64,000 bases of DNA from Armillaria gallica. Its lineage: Eukaryota > Basidiomycota > Agaricomycetes > Agaricales > Physalacriaceae. The position numbers were made by a program, and so were the translations under genes. Shown one piece after another: positions 24,401 through 36,103 of the stretch. The notes under the pieces were generated by a model. It worked only from the letters and a program-made list of their open reading frames with translations, ran no database searches and was not told the DNA's origin. How positions within the stretch are numbered: position 1 is the first letter of the stretch; every line of letters starts with the position of its first letter. Where the stretch lies: assembly GCA_037576215.1 (NCBI GenBank), contig JBANDB010000004.1:6944001-7008000 (forward strand), given 5' to 3'.

Positions 24401-26025
24401 TACCTCCATAGATTCTATGAGGCCCTCTTCCCCAAACCAGGGAGATACAGCATCTCCTGCCTCTCCAAATACTGTGGAAGCATTTCTAATAGAAGTAGGA
24501 AAAGAAATTGAGAAATGAATCTCAGAGGAGGCAGATGATGGAAGCAAATCCATACTCCCTATACCAGGACCAGTTAGGCAATTGATGCAATTAATTAATG
24601 AAATGGAAATAGGTGAGTGCAATGTATTACAAAAACCAAATTGGTTAACTGACTATAGTCTAGATCTTAGTGATTGATGGAGATCTCGAAGATCTACCTT
24701 ATACCCTGCCTCACATGGATTCCTCAATGCTAAAACAATAAAAATAAAAGAGTTCAGCAGTTCATCCTCTTCTAGCGAAGGAGCAAGTGAAGGTTTTAGA
24801 TATGATTCTTTGAGTTTGATAATAACTTTAAAGAACTCACTCTCTGACAGAGGAACCCAATTATCATCTGTGGATCTCACACTGTCCCCTCTCACTCTGG
24901 AATACCTGTCCACCACAATGATGGAAGTTCAAGAACCCATGCACTGTCCTATCAATAGGAGGGTGTCCAGTTATACCTTACAACTGGAGGAGATTTTAGA
25001 GAATCTCAAATGCTATCCTATTCCAGCTAAGTTCTGACAGGAAGCAAAGAGTTGGGCATTCTATGCAGCTCCCAATCTTTTTTCCCTAACTCATGTGGGA
25101 AGTAACAACTTTGAGATCCACTCTTTGATCCTTGAACACAGGTACCTGGTGGCATCCAAAGGTAGCACTGCTCTAATGAAAGCTTGGGTTAACACCTGCT
25201 CAGTATCCATCAACTCATCCTCTAAACTCATCCTTCACTGCTTGGAGAACAACATTGGTTTCAAATTAGTAGTACCTGCCTCAGTTTTAGTAGCATTCCA
25301 ATGTTCTATTGAGGATCACCCTGTGAATGCTTGCATTGCTGCTGACATCCCCTTTCTGCTCAGCTTTGTTGAAACTCAATTAAATGACAACCAAGGGCCA
25401 GCCCTTCTAAATGTGAGCTACCGATTGAAAGCTTCTGAAGTTGCCACTTATATGAATGCAGAGGTGGCTGTTTCAAGAGGAGGGAGCTTAGGCTGGCTGG
25501 TGTGGAAGCTCATGGGCTTTGATGCCATTATGAAATTCCTGCAGGGCCCTTCATATGTTGTAGCTCATCTATTCCATATGGAGCTAATACCCATGGACAG
25601 AAATGAGATCTTGATGAGTGAAAGTCTTATGCTCAGAGAGGAAATGGCTCTGGTGGGGTTTGTTCCTAGCTGCTCTGAAAAGGGACCATGCTTGCTGTTC
25701 CCAACCGGCTATATGTTACATCGATTCTTAGTAGAATATATAGAGGAATGGAACAATGACACCAAAGACTTGATGAAGCTCAGATGGGATCTAGTGAATC
25801 AAAGAGAAGTGGAAGCGATAACAGAAGAAGAATGAGGGAAATACATTAATAAGTTCCTTGCTAAACATTCAATCACTGGCTACATCTATACAGACAACAA
25901 CATCAAATACAGCATTGATTTATTCAAAGCAGCCTACTTCACATCCTGGTCAACAATCCATCTATGCAACATGGTCTTCCTGTAATGTTACAAAGGATCT
26001 TTGGGTCTATTTGAGGCTTATTAAG

Positions 26026-26034
26026 CTGGGGGGG
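26026..26034 (+). other. Polypurine tract
   Basis: GCTGGGGGGG with seven G in a row (26028-26034) lies three bases before the 3' LTR, the normal place for the primer of plus-strand DNA synthesis. Confidence 0.6.
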
Positions 26035-26037
26035 CTA

Positions 26038-26501
26038 TGTGATGTGGCACAATAATCCTGATTTCACTCATGAGTCATACCCACTCCATGATGACTAATG
26101 ATGGACTCAGAACTTATAATTAGCCCTAGATGACCTCAAATGACTATAAATGCTCAGACCATGACTCAGTAGTGTACTATATAAGTAGCTAGATAGCTAA
26201 AGAAATGACTACTTTACTTTCTACCTCTCTAACTGTGCTTACCTTAAGGATTGGACCTGTTGCAGGCTAGAGGAAAGTACCACTTGGGATTACATTCAGA
26301 CAGCCTTGTGAAGTACTAAAAGTGTACTCTACTAGGACACTCACCTTGTCCTGCTTGCTCTCATAGTTATCAAGCCTACTTATAGAATTAAGACACCATT
26401 GACATCCTTCATTGGTATAAGATCATTATGAATAATCTCTTGTGGATTTCAGAACTTGAAGTGCACTAATTCTAACTAAGATTAGTAAAACCCGCTTCAT
26501 G
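26038..26501 (+). repeat. 3' LTR of the 16.5-kb retrotransposon
   Basis: It is a direct repeat of 10022-10486, starting TGTGATGTGGCAC and ending CTTCATG. It is followed by GTAAG (26502-26506), the right copy of the target duplication. The LTR pair differ by scattered transitions, so insertion is not recent. Confidence 0.85.
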
Positions 26502-26511
26502 GTAAGGATGG

Positions 26512-28199
26512 TGATGAGCCTCCAGGCTCTGTATGCTCAGAATTCGTGGATTTTGCCTGCTAATTAACGCTACTGTCCCTTCAACGGCCTTTCATCAAAC
26601 CAAAGATTGCACACACACTGATACCACTTTTATCCTATGGCAACCACTCCTCACGTGTTTTGTTATCCATCCCATCTTGCCACGCATCATAATTGCCATA
26701 CTTCATTATGGCAAGGCACCTTTGATCGACAATCATCCCAATACGGAATTGACACATCACTCAGAAGCACCTAGTTGATGCACTCATTGATCACTTAATG
26801 AAAATGATGTGATTGACATGAGTACCCTCCCAGCTATGGCAATTGTAGCTACGGCAACTACGGACTGTGTTTACTAAGGCTGTTACTTTGCCAAGGCCTC
26901 AAGAAAACATTGCCCCACACATACTCCTCAGCACGACAACTATTGCTCAGTAATCTGCAGCTAAACAGCACCTAACGATCCATGCATCGCTCAGCAAAAC
27001 CATATGGTTCACATCCATACATGGCAACATCAACAAGTTGCTGTTACTTTAGAAGACTAAGGACCATATGTTACCTATGACTTTTTACAAAGTTAAGACC
27101 TTACAGCCTTACTAAGCCTCGCATATTTACTCTATTTATAAATTCGTACTTATAGTATAAAAACTAGTTAGAAAACGTAGTTACAGGGCAGTTCATCTCC
27201 AGTTGACCCAGACTATGTCAATTACCATCATGCTCTAGTCTATCGCCAGTAAACAATGTTTATTCACCGTTCTATGGCAATATATTGTTTACACCAGCAT
27301 ATTCTTGATTGCACATCGACTCTTGAGCTCGCCAGAGTTATCCCACAGTTTTTAACTGTGAAGAGTCCTTCGCTACACGCTCTTCGCTCTTAACACTATT
27401 GGTGCATGCTCATACTGTGTCAATATGTGATCGCCACGCTATACCTCGCCCCCGTTATCTTTTATAGGCCATCATCGTTTCACTTTCGCACCATTGGAGT
27501 TTTTACAGTTTCACTTTTGCCATCATTATCGTCGCCCACTTGGGTAGTCTCAGAGCAGACTTAGGATCAGTTCAGCCAGTTTTTGTATAGTATCAGTCCC
27601 TCAAGTGGACTTGAAGGTTAGTTTGACATAGGATAGGATCATTTCAGTACCAGACAAGTTTCGACATCGACTCAGCATCCTCGCATCGTATAGGACCAGT
27701 ATCATCGCCAGTTTTTGTAGTTCCACGTTTTCTCTTGCCAGTCCACCCTCAGCACCTTGTTCCACATTTATTTCACCACTCGAAGTCCCCACGCCGTTTT
27801 CTCATTGCCTCGCTCACCCATAGACTATTGCCAACCATTTAGTCTATTCTCCATCATTCACCCCGCTCCGATTACCGTTGAGTGACATTTTCTAGTCTCA
27901 CAGCACGTTTTCTCATATGGATTCGTGGTATTCACATCATACCCATTTTTGTTCCCTCTTATTTCAAGAGATCCCTACCAGCTTGAAGCCATAGCATTTA
28001 GTACTCGACTACCAAGCAGTACTACTTTGCAGACTTAAAGTCACAGTGTATTCTTGCATATAGAGGAATTGTTCTACTGCATGGAGGTGCCCTGAACCAC
28101 TCACACACATGATCGCCTTGATTGCCATGCCACTACATTAATTACCCAAGCTCATTCCGAGTTGGTGTTGCCATTGCCATGGAAGTCTTAGGCCCATCA
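26512..28199 (+). repeat. Solo LTR, family A, copy 2
   Basis: This is a 1688-bp relative of 3425-5035 with ends TGATGAGCC and GGCCCATCA. It sits five bases beyond the retrotransposon's target duplication. Flanks are ATGG (26508-26511) and ACGG (28200-28203), consistent with a 4-bp ACGG duplication with one C-to-T change at CpG. TATA-like sequence lies near 27125 (ctatttataaattcg). Confidence 0.72.
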
Positions 28200-28203
28200 A
28201 CGG

Positions 28204-28479
28204 CATTGCTGACATCCACTTTGAGAGAACAACTACACACACTTTTTTTTTATAGACTGTTATAATATGTATGTGGAAATCCACAGCTTAACTGTGTTAA
28301 TCCAGTTCATGCACTTGGGGAGGGAGCAAGTCCTTATATTAGGAGGAAGATAAAGTAGATTGAATAAAAGAGAAGAGCCAATGCATCTACATGAGGAAAT
28401 GCTTTATACACATTCTGCAAGTTCATATGGGACTTGAAGCCTGCCCTTTGGCCATTTGTGGCCCAGCAACATACCCACT
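28204..28479. other. Continuation of the target repeat, then anonymous DNA
   Basis: The first 45 bases (CATTGCTGACATCC, then TTTGAGAGAACAACTACAC) match 39857-39895 and so continue the dispersed repeat interrupted at 10021 and 26511. Beyond that no feature is seen. Confidence 0.4.
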
Positions 28480-28960
28480 AAAACTAACAATTTACAAAGC
28501 TTGGCCCAAGCCCAAAAGCCAGGCCAGGCCAAGCCCTAAAAAGCCAGACCTGACAGTAGAGCTTCATCAGAGCTTGGGCTTAGGCTTTGACTTGAGAAAG
28601 CCTAAGCCCCAGACTTTAGACCAGGGCTTTGAGCTTGCAAGTATGTGGTCATCAAAAGTAGTATTTTATGGATTGGAATGTCTGAATTCACCTTGATACT
28701 CATCCACTAGTCATAATCAGTGGAGATTATAGTCTTAAGCTCTATTCAGATCATCTAGGAAGCTTCACAGCTTGTAAAATATGTTTTAAAGCTTACACAC
28801 CTTTCTTGAAGATATGTTTTCAAACATATCTACAAGCCCTGGTTTGAGCCTGAGCCAGGCCTGAGCCCAGTAGGGCTTTTGCTCAATGCTCGGGCTTGCG
28901 ATTTTGAAAGCCAGGCCTGACTCAAGTCAAGCCCAAGCTCTCAAAGCCAGGCCAAGCCTG
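28480..28960. repeat. GGCC/AAGCCC low-complexity patch
   Basis: This is a GC-rich stretch in AT-rich surroundings, built from AAGCCC, GGCCAGGCC and GGGCTTGGGC steps on both strands (28500-28630 and 28845-28965). Because both orientations occur it can form hairpins. No gene is supported. Confidence 0.6.
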
Positions 28961-29660
28961 GCCCTGTAAATCACTAACTAAAACCCCATTTTGATCAACC
29001 CAATCCTCTGGCAGTGCTCTCTCATTGTTCAGTGTGCCTTTCCATATTGCTAGAACCATTGCTTTTTTCAGTGCTTTAGAGCCATACTTTCTCTTGTTAG
29101 CCAGCAAGTGGTTAACAGTCAGTTTTCAATTCATTACATCTGCCCACATGCTGCAGACTTTATCTTCTGTATGCCACTTTGAAGGTTCATTGTCTCCCTT
29201 CTGTATTCTGCACTGACATCTGACTTTCTAAATCAGATGCACAGTTTCTGTTATCAGAATCCTGTACAACTTGGTAGCACCTTTGTCAATGTTGCCTTTT
29301 GCATTCCTGATTTGTACTAATGCTGCTCCCAGCATGACACCATACAATGAGTTGATCCATGTCAGGTCTTTCCCTTCCCACAATGCATATGCTAGTCTCT
29401 ATAGGGTCTCTCAGCCTTCAATTGAACAGTCAATCAGTATATGCTCCATAGTCTCTGTTACCATACAGTGAGGACATTCACCACACATTGCATATTGGGA
29501 TCCCAGGCATTCCCAGAAAGAACCAATTTTGAATGTGTTTTGTATCACTTTCCAGAGGAAGCTTCTTGCAGGTCTTGAGATGTCCTTGTGGCATATTGAT
29601 TTCCACACTCTCTTCCAGGAGCTTAACACCATTTATCTCCTTAATCATTGCTACCACTCT
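28930..29660 (-). pseudogene. Relic of a LINE-like C-terminal region (RT zinc-binding type)
   Basis: The minus-strand piece 29632-29411 reads KRVWKSICHKDISRPARSFL and continues with WECLGSQYAMCGECPHCMVT and EHILIDC. This is the C-x2-C...H...C pattern of the zinc-binding module found downstream of RT/RNase H in non-LTR elements. The same strand continues at 29380-28930 with KLYRILITETVHLI and LANKRKYGSKALKKAMVLAI plus GTLNNERALPEDW, which usually follows this module in basidiomycete genomes. It is a fragment with stops; no RT core is visible upstream. Confidence 0.6.
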
Positions 29661-32100
29661 TGTTATTATATTTCATGCTGTAGAATGTTCTGTTATCTCT
29701 GTTCTTTCCTGGATCAATTTATAAGCCTGCTTCTGTGTTAGTGTTGACAAGCCTATGCCCTGTGTCTTTGTCATGATTGCCAGACCCTTGTACCTTGGGT
29801 CCTGGCAACCTGACTGTGACATGGGACTTTGGCTTGTTGGGGCCCACCTCAAACCTGGCTTATTACTATGATATGTTGTTCAATCTCTGTTATTTTTTTG
29901 GAGCCACTGCAATGGAACAAAATGCTTTTTATGAATGCCACAAAGCTTTGTTCTGTTACTTCTGTAAGCCATGTAATAGATGGGTAGGAACTCCCACAAT
30001 TTGGGTGATCATTGTTAATAGCTGTGACTACTGGCAGGAGAGAGAGAGCTATACTTCTTGATTTAGACTGTAGCTTTATAGGGTGTTATATGTTATGCTT
30101 TATGGGCAAATTATCATAGCTTTATTCACTGAAATATGATGAAAAACTACTAAATAGTGTCTCTGGTGCCAGCTAGCCACCAAAAATTTCCAAATTGGGC
30201 TGATACTACCTCTCAGAAGAGCTTGTTATGTGTGTGTTACAAATTATTGAGAGCTTCACTTCACAGGGTCCCATTATGTGTTACATAAATTAACAGTCAA
30301 AATCAAACAATATATTCTGGTTCGTATGTCCCTGACTTAGGTAACTGACATGGTGGGCTGCCATGGTCATCATTTGAACTCTGATAATCTCTATAAGACT
30401 TACATTTATTGACATTCATTGCTCATGGTTAACTTGTTGCTCAATCATTGCTCATTGCTTGATACTCACTTTTAGGGATCCACACTGTACTTATATTTAT
30501 GGAATTATAGGATAGTTCATACAGATGTTGTATACAATTTTTGGATCTAGAAAAAATATAGGTCCTGTACAGGTTTACTCAATATAGGTACTTTTGTTTA
30601 TAATTTACTGTGATCTGACAGATACCAATCTTATTTGTGTATCTAAAACAAATTTGGTTCAAAAAAATCTTGGAGTCATGGCATCACCATAAATACAGTT
30701 GATGGGTACAGCTATAACCCATACCATTAACAGTTTTAGCCTATATGGTGACAGTACAGGTCAACCTATATATTTGACAGTTGTATCCATATATGGATAT
30801 GGTGCAGATCTTTATTCACTTTGTTGCTATAGTGTGGATAAGTAGTCTCAGCTGAAGCTCAGTTAGGAGTCAGTCACACTAATGATGTGCTGTGGAGAGA
30901 GTAGAGGCTTGGTAGAGGCTGAAAAATTAAAACTCATCTAGCCTGCACCATGGTATAGCAATGCTGTTTATGACATAGTAACTGGGTAAGCATGTCATAG
31001 CTGAATTGTTGAAGTCAAAGCTCTCTGGAGCACCTCACATGTCATCCCATCTTCTTGCTTGTTATTGCAACAATCCCATTCTTGGACATTATGACTATTA
31101 GTTTATTTCTGTATTTTAGTCATTACTTAATAATACTTATGTTCTCTTGCATTCTCAGACTTTAAAGTAGTATGTATACCCCATATTTTGTACTCGTCAC
31201 CTAAGCTTGTTGCTTTACATGGACAGAGAAAGGCTGAGCATAGCATGTATTCTTACATGGATGGTCTCCTTGCCATTTCTACCTGCTGAGGGGAGGCTTG
31301 CCAAAGCCTCATAATAAGCAAATTATGGCATAGTCAGTACATATATATGTGTTACCTGTCCTTAAATGGTCTCCTGGCCTCTGATCCTAACTGCTAACTT
31401 TTCATTTGATGTTTGTTGTTGTTTACTTGTTGCTCAATGCTTTTTGTTTGATACTTGCTTTGGAGCTTACAGCATCCTGTCAGCATTAGTGTTCCAATGA
31501 CTCAGCTTCCTGCCACATGCTAAAGCAGTCATGCCAAGAAATGCCAAGCCAAAGTGACTGGCTTGACTTCAGCAAGTCATAAGAAGCATGTCACATCAAT
31601 CGGCTTAACTCCAGCTTTGTGCCATGAAGCCAGTGACATGTGATTAAATTTATTCCTTGGCTCTTGGCCACATCATTTGCTTTGTGATGCCTTCCAACTC
31701 ATGTTCTGCAGCATTTTTCCATCTTTTGGTACTCTGCCTTCCTCTGATGAAGCTTTAAAGTGACCCTGGAGACAATTTGCACTTGAATGATTGGACAAAA
31801 ATTTTCAATCCATGTATGCTTCATCTTTATTTTTTCACATTATTGGATTTGGGCTTACTCTTCCTCCTTTGTGTCCAGTCCTCAATGGAGTGTCAATTGA
31901 TGATGCAAAGCATATTTCAAGCATGTTCCTTTGCTAATCTTCATTGAAACAAGTATGTGTTTTGTGTTTGTATTGCGACAACTTCTTGATCTTTCACCTG
32001 TAGCTAGGCAATTCTTGCTCTCAGATTTCAAGCCATGTACATGCTTCAAGCTGTACCTTCCATCTTGGTTTTTTTATGAAATGGTATGGAAAATTTCCTA
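29661..32100. other. Anonymous AT-rich region
   Basis: No gene, RNA or clear repeat boundary is visible. A short cluster of ATGCCAAG/AGTGACTGGCTT words occurs near 31520-31650. Open frames are short and carry no motif. Confidence 0.4.
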
Positions 32101-32137
32101 GCATCCAAATTGTATAAGATAACATCTGTGCAGCCTT

Positions 32138-34345
32138 TTGTTCATAACTGCCTTCCTATGCTATCAAACACTCATTTTCTATAACCTGAACAGCATACTG
32201 CTAGTATATCACCAGTTGGTGCATCTCATACAACTGTGTGACATCCAGGAGGGGCTGTTGAGACTGTATTCAAGGCTAATCCTAGTGCATATACTACTTT
32301 CCAGCATCAATCTCCTGCTGATTACACATTTTACAAAACTACTCAACATACAGCTGAACCATCTCCCATACCTCCACTGGATCCCAATAGTGATGTTTCT
32401 GGTCTCTCTCAAAACTGTGAGTCTTGTCTATTATTTTGTATTTTGGCTTTGACACTAACACTTGACAGCCGATAGTCTTGTAGACATCCCTGAAGTGCCA
32501 GTCCCCACCAGCTACAAAAGGCAAAAGGCTCCTTCAAGAAGAACTGGAGGTTGAAGCCGAGGACATGCTGTAAACCAGACTAGTGAGCCAGTACTCAGCA
32601 TTGTGGAACCAGAAGGTATATACTCATAATTTCAGTGACATCTTCTTTACTCACTCAAAAGTATAAACTCTCATCCAGCTGTAGCTCCAACCACAATTCC
32701 ACCACCACTCCCACTCCCAATGATACTCCAGTGCCAAGGCCTCACTGTTTGATTTGCTGGTACACCAGGTGAGGAGTTTGATTTCTCTGGTATTGATTTG
32801 GAAACACCAACATCAGAGTCAACACCATGCCCTATGACAATTCCATCATCACAAAGGCACCAAAACTCATCACATATCTGTACTCCAGGCTAGTCTCCAG
32901 CACAACAACCACCAACTGTTCTATGTTCAGTGTTTCTGGACCAGCATCAGAAGCAGGTGAAGGCCGAAAAGAAGGCCAAGTCTGCTGATAATGTTCAGAT
33001 GTTTTCTCAGAAGAACAAAGTGACTGATAAACATGAATGTTATTATTGCTTGTATGTTTCTTATTTTCCTCTTGTATCTTTATTGACTTGATCTTCCAAT
33101 CTCTAGAAAGAAACAAAGCACTGGTGAAAAAGTCCCATTCCATCAGTACAGCAGCACAAACACAGATGGGATGTGTCAGCATCTTGCCAAGAATCACCTT
33201 GATGATTGGATTGGTGCATGTAATGCACTTAGTATAGCTATTACTGATGATTGCACCCAGCCATATGTAAAGAGTTATCATAACATGCATCCCAAGTTGG
33301 CCAAGGCTTCTCCATTTGTCCAAACAGACCCTGAGGATATATCTTCATCTTTTGGAGCATATTCTCATGAAGGTCTAGCTAATTACTGTATGCTTTGGAT
33401 TGTTTCAGATGATCAGGTATTGAATATTCCAACTCTACTGTAATGCTATTCTAAAATATTTCTAAGTCTATATATGCAATTGAAAACTGGCACTTTCAGA
33501 ACCTGATTCTCTATCTCAGGCATGATCTCAAGGATTCTGATATCCTGCATGCTGATCACCTTCACACCAAGATTTTACTCACCCTGGATGACTTTTTGAA
33601 AAAACACATAAAGAACTTAAGGTATGTTTGTATTATTTGCATCTTTTAGACTAGTAAAGATCTCTTTTTTTTTTATTAGAACACCACTGGCAAAATCTCA
33701 TATGCCACAGACATGTAGATGGACATCAAGCAGTGCTCATTCATGGCTGTTACCGCACATTGGATTCAAGAAGAGACTATTCAGGCATTGTTTGGTAGTC
33801 AGGTCTAGCTGAAAATGTAAACAGTGCTTATTGGCTTCCATCATGTTCCTGGACATCACACAGGTGAACATTTAACTGAAGCATTTATTTTCATCTTAGA
33901 GCATATGAGTATTCTTTATAAGGTACATGTCTCATTACTTGGTTCTCTTACTGGTTATTTATATCCTTTCAGCTTGGGTGGATTACCATAGATAATGCCT
34001 CTAACAATAATACATTGTTAGAGGCATTAGCTTGTGCTTTATTGCATTGGTTTCCAGATCTTGATTTTGATCCTGTTGAAAGGAGAATCTGGTTTGTCAC
34101 TCTATAATCATGATCTTTTTTATTCATAAGTTGTTTTGTATAGGTGCTTTCCTCACATGGTCAATCTTGCTTGCAAAGCCTTGATTGAAGTGCTTGAATC
34201 CATGGCCAATCAGCTTATATCATGGCTTTGCCAATTGATTAGGGCTGTAAGTTCTTATTTTGTGAGATCTTTCCTTCTTACAGTTGGTTGCAGATTTATG
34301 GATCATTATTACATTGGGAGAACTTTCTCACAACAGTGAAGACAT
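32138..34345 (+). pseudogene. Decayed hAT-family transposase, copy 2, with introns
   Basis: A BED zinc finger is readable. HECYYC (33031-33048) is followed by an intron and then GMCQHLAKNHLDDWI, giving C-x2-C...H-x4-H. Later pieces are YATDMWMDIKQCSFMAVTAHWI (33690-33760, the hAT catalytic-domain start with Asp), ITIDNASNNNTLL written over 33975-34020, and RCFPHMVNLACKALIEVLES (34140-34200). The C-terminal dimerisation region is missing: the sequence ends at a family C repeat at 34353. Several GT-AG introns of 50-90 nt can be guessed. Compared with copy 1 it is a different subfamily. Confidence 0.68.
33052..33106 (+). other. Predicted 55-nt intron in hAT transposase
   Basis: Donor GTATGT (33052) and acceptor CTCTAG (ending 33106) remove a stretch that would break the BED finger. 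Splicing joins CYYCL to KKQSTGEKVPFHQY in frame. Size and borders are typical of basidiomycete introns. Confidence 0.6.
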
Positions 34346-34352
34346 GCATCAA

Positions 34353-35368
34353 TGGTGCAATCCTTGTAAATTAATTACTCATTGTTTGTATTGATACCCA
34401 GAGCTTATACCATAATTACTTTTAGATACAAGCTCCTATACCTAGACTAGAAATCATATAAATTAGCAGTGACTAGACACATAATGGCAGGAAAGCATTC
34501 CTCCGCATTTGTGCTAGTAGTCTTATAGCTACCTAATCAATCACTGGTTTTAATTGCATATCCTTGACTGAAGTGAATTAAGTTTACCAAGTCAACTCCA
34601 AAAGGGCAGCTATAAGTAATCTAGAAGAACTAAGTAGAAAGAAGAGTTGTCCCTGTGTTTGCACCTTGCTAGTTAATTGAACTGCTCTGCATACAAAGGC
34701 CTCATGCTCCCTCACCAACTAAAGTGATCTAGACATGCTAAGTCAACCACAGACTGAAGACATTGCCTAGTTGAAGTGAAATAAGCCCTAGAACACTTTA
34801 AGTTCGAATAGTTAATGAGTCAGTGTACTCTAGAGTCTGTGTACTCTAGAGTCTGTGTACTCTTTGCAAGTCTTGTACTTGAAGCCAGGACCTGTGTGTT
34901 CTTTGTAAGGGTGTGTACTCTTTGTAGAACTTTGGTTCTTTGTTGCAAGTGCATGTGCTTGTGTTGTAATCAAGTCCATGTACTCCAGAGCAATTACACT
35001 CTTTGTAGACCTCTAGGTCTTTGATTGTTCGATTGTTAAAGCTTGTATAGTTAAAGCCTTACCAGCTCTCCTAGACGAAGTTGTTTCGAGTCTAAGTCAC
35101 TCAAATTATACCTTACAAAACCCCACATCCATATACCTCGCTATCGCAATTAGTGCATCTCGTGTAAACACTTTTAGATTTGCATTGAAGTTGTTTTGAA
35201 ACAAACCCAATTGATTATTGATATCTAAGTACACCATGAGTGCTTCTACCACACTCACCCTCAAACTTAAAACATTGGTGATTGTGTGTGTGTGTGTGTG
35301 ATTCAGTATCTAGATTGACAATCTAGACACTTGTTGCATTTGCGTGCTGCCTGTTACTGAGCACATCA
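34353..35368 (+). repeat. LTR-like repeat, family C, copy 2
   Basis: This is a 1016-bp inverted copy of 5480-6426, here beginning TGGTGCAATCC and ending GAGCACATCA. It contains a GT microsatellite (35281-35299) and a short local repetition of GTGTACTCTAGAGTCT near 34823-34870. The right flank is the interior of a family A LTR, the left flank is the hAT relic, and no target duplication is visible, so at least one rearrangement has happened here. Confidence 0.55.
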
Positions 35369-36103
35369 CCGCTCGCTGCTCAGTAAAACCATACAGTTCG
35401 CATTCATACGCGGCAACATTGACAAGTTGCTGTTACTTTAGAAGACAAAGTACTATATGTTTCCTATGATTTTTACAAAGCCAAGGCCTTACAGCCTTAC
35501 TAAGTCTCACATATTTGCTCTATTTATAAATTTGTACTTGTAGTATAAAAACTAGCTAAAAAATGTAGTTACAAGCCAGTTCATCTCTAGTTGACCCCAG
35601 ACTACATCAATTATCATCACACTCTAGTCTATCACCAGTAAACAATGTTTATTCACTGTTCTATGGCAATATACTGTTTACTTCAGCATATTCTCGATTG
35701 CATGTCGACTCTTGAGCTCACCAGAGTTATTCCACAGTTGTTAACTATGAAGAGTCCTTTGCTACATGCTCTTTGCTCTTGACACTATTGGTACATGCTC
35801 ATATTGTGCCAATACATGATCGCTGTGCCATACCTCACCCCCGTTATCTTTTATAGGCCGTCATCTTTTCACTTTCACACCATTGGAGTTTTTACAGTTT
35901 CCCTTTCACCATCATTATCATTGCCCACTTGAGTAGTCTCAGAGCAGACTTAGAATGAGTTTCAGCCAGTTTTTGTATAGTATCAGTCCCTCAAGTGGAC
36001 TTGAAGGTTAGTTTGACATAGGATAGGATCATTTCAGTACCAGACAAGTTTCGACATTGACTCAGCACCATCACATTGTATAGAACCAGTATCATCACCA
36101 GTT
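35369..36103 (+). repeat. Truncated family A LTR, copy 4
   Basis: It matches the interior of copy 2 from about 26975 to 27710, in the same orientation, starting in CGCTGCTCAGTAAAACC and stopping near ATCACCAGTTTT. Both LTR ends are missing. It directly precedes the coding relic that carries inverted copy 3. Confidence 0.65.

Larger units (their letters stand above)
21178..25835 (+). pseudogene. Extra ORF 2 of the retrotransposon, split by a Tc1-like insertion
   Basis: An ATG at 21178 opens a frame (MAPSASVSSSIHGIL) that reaches 21234 and then meets the TA target of a Tc1-like element. Taking out the element (21235-24400) and one TA joins it in frame to a frame running from 24403 to 25835. 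That gives about 500 codons with TGA stops (near 24516, 24674 and 25037), all readable as former CGA. The last 246 codons (25095-25835) are fully open, with VASKGSTALMKAWVNTCSVS and GGSLGWLVWKLMGFDA. The N-terminus is Ser/Pro-rich. I do not recognise the family. It ends about 200 bp before the polypurine tract. Confidence 0.6.
10022..26501 (+). mobile_element. Ty3/Gypsy chromovirus with two extra ORFs, dead, host to nested insertions
   Basis: The two LTRs (10022-10486 and 26038-26501) are direct repeats of about 465 bp. Five bases GTAAG flank the whole unit (10017-10021 and 26502-26506). A related empty site at 39476-39484 supports that duplication. Inside, in order on the plus strand, are gag, protease, RT, RNase H, integrase and chromodomain, then two ORFs of unknown function. 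Insertions at 15228-16600 (solo LTR B) and 21235-24400 (Tc1-like) account for about 4.5 kb, leaving a native length near 12 kb. Many stops, mostly TGA and TAG, and loss of the RT catalytic core show that it is inactive. Confidence 0.85.

Noticed and set aside
19808..25835. Envelope gene of an errantivirus-like element.
   Set aside because: There is no signal peptide, no furin-like site and no C-terminal membrane anchor in either ORF.
28480..28960. Possible CpG island or promoter because of GC-rich composition.
   Set aside because: The sequence is low-complexity GGCC/AAGCCC steps with hardly any CG, and no gene starts nearby.
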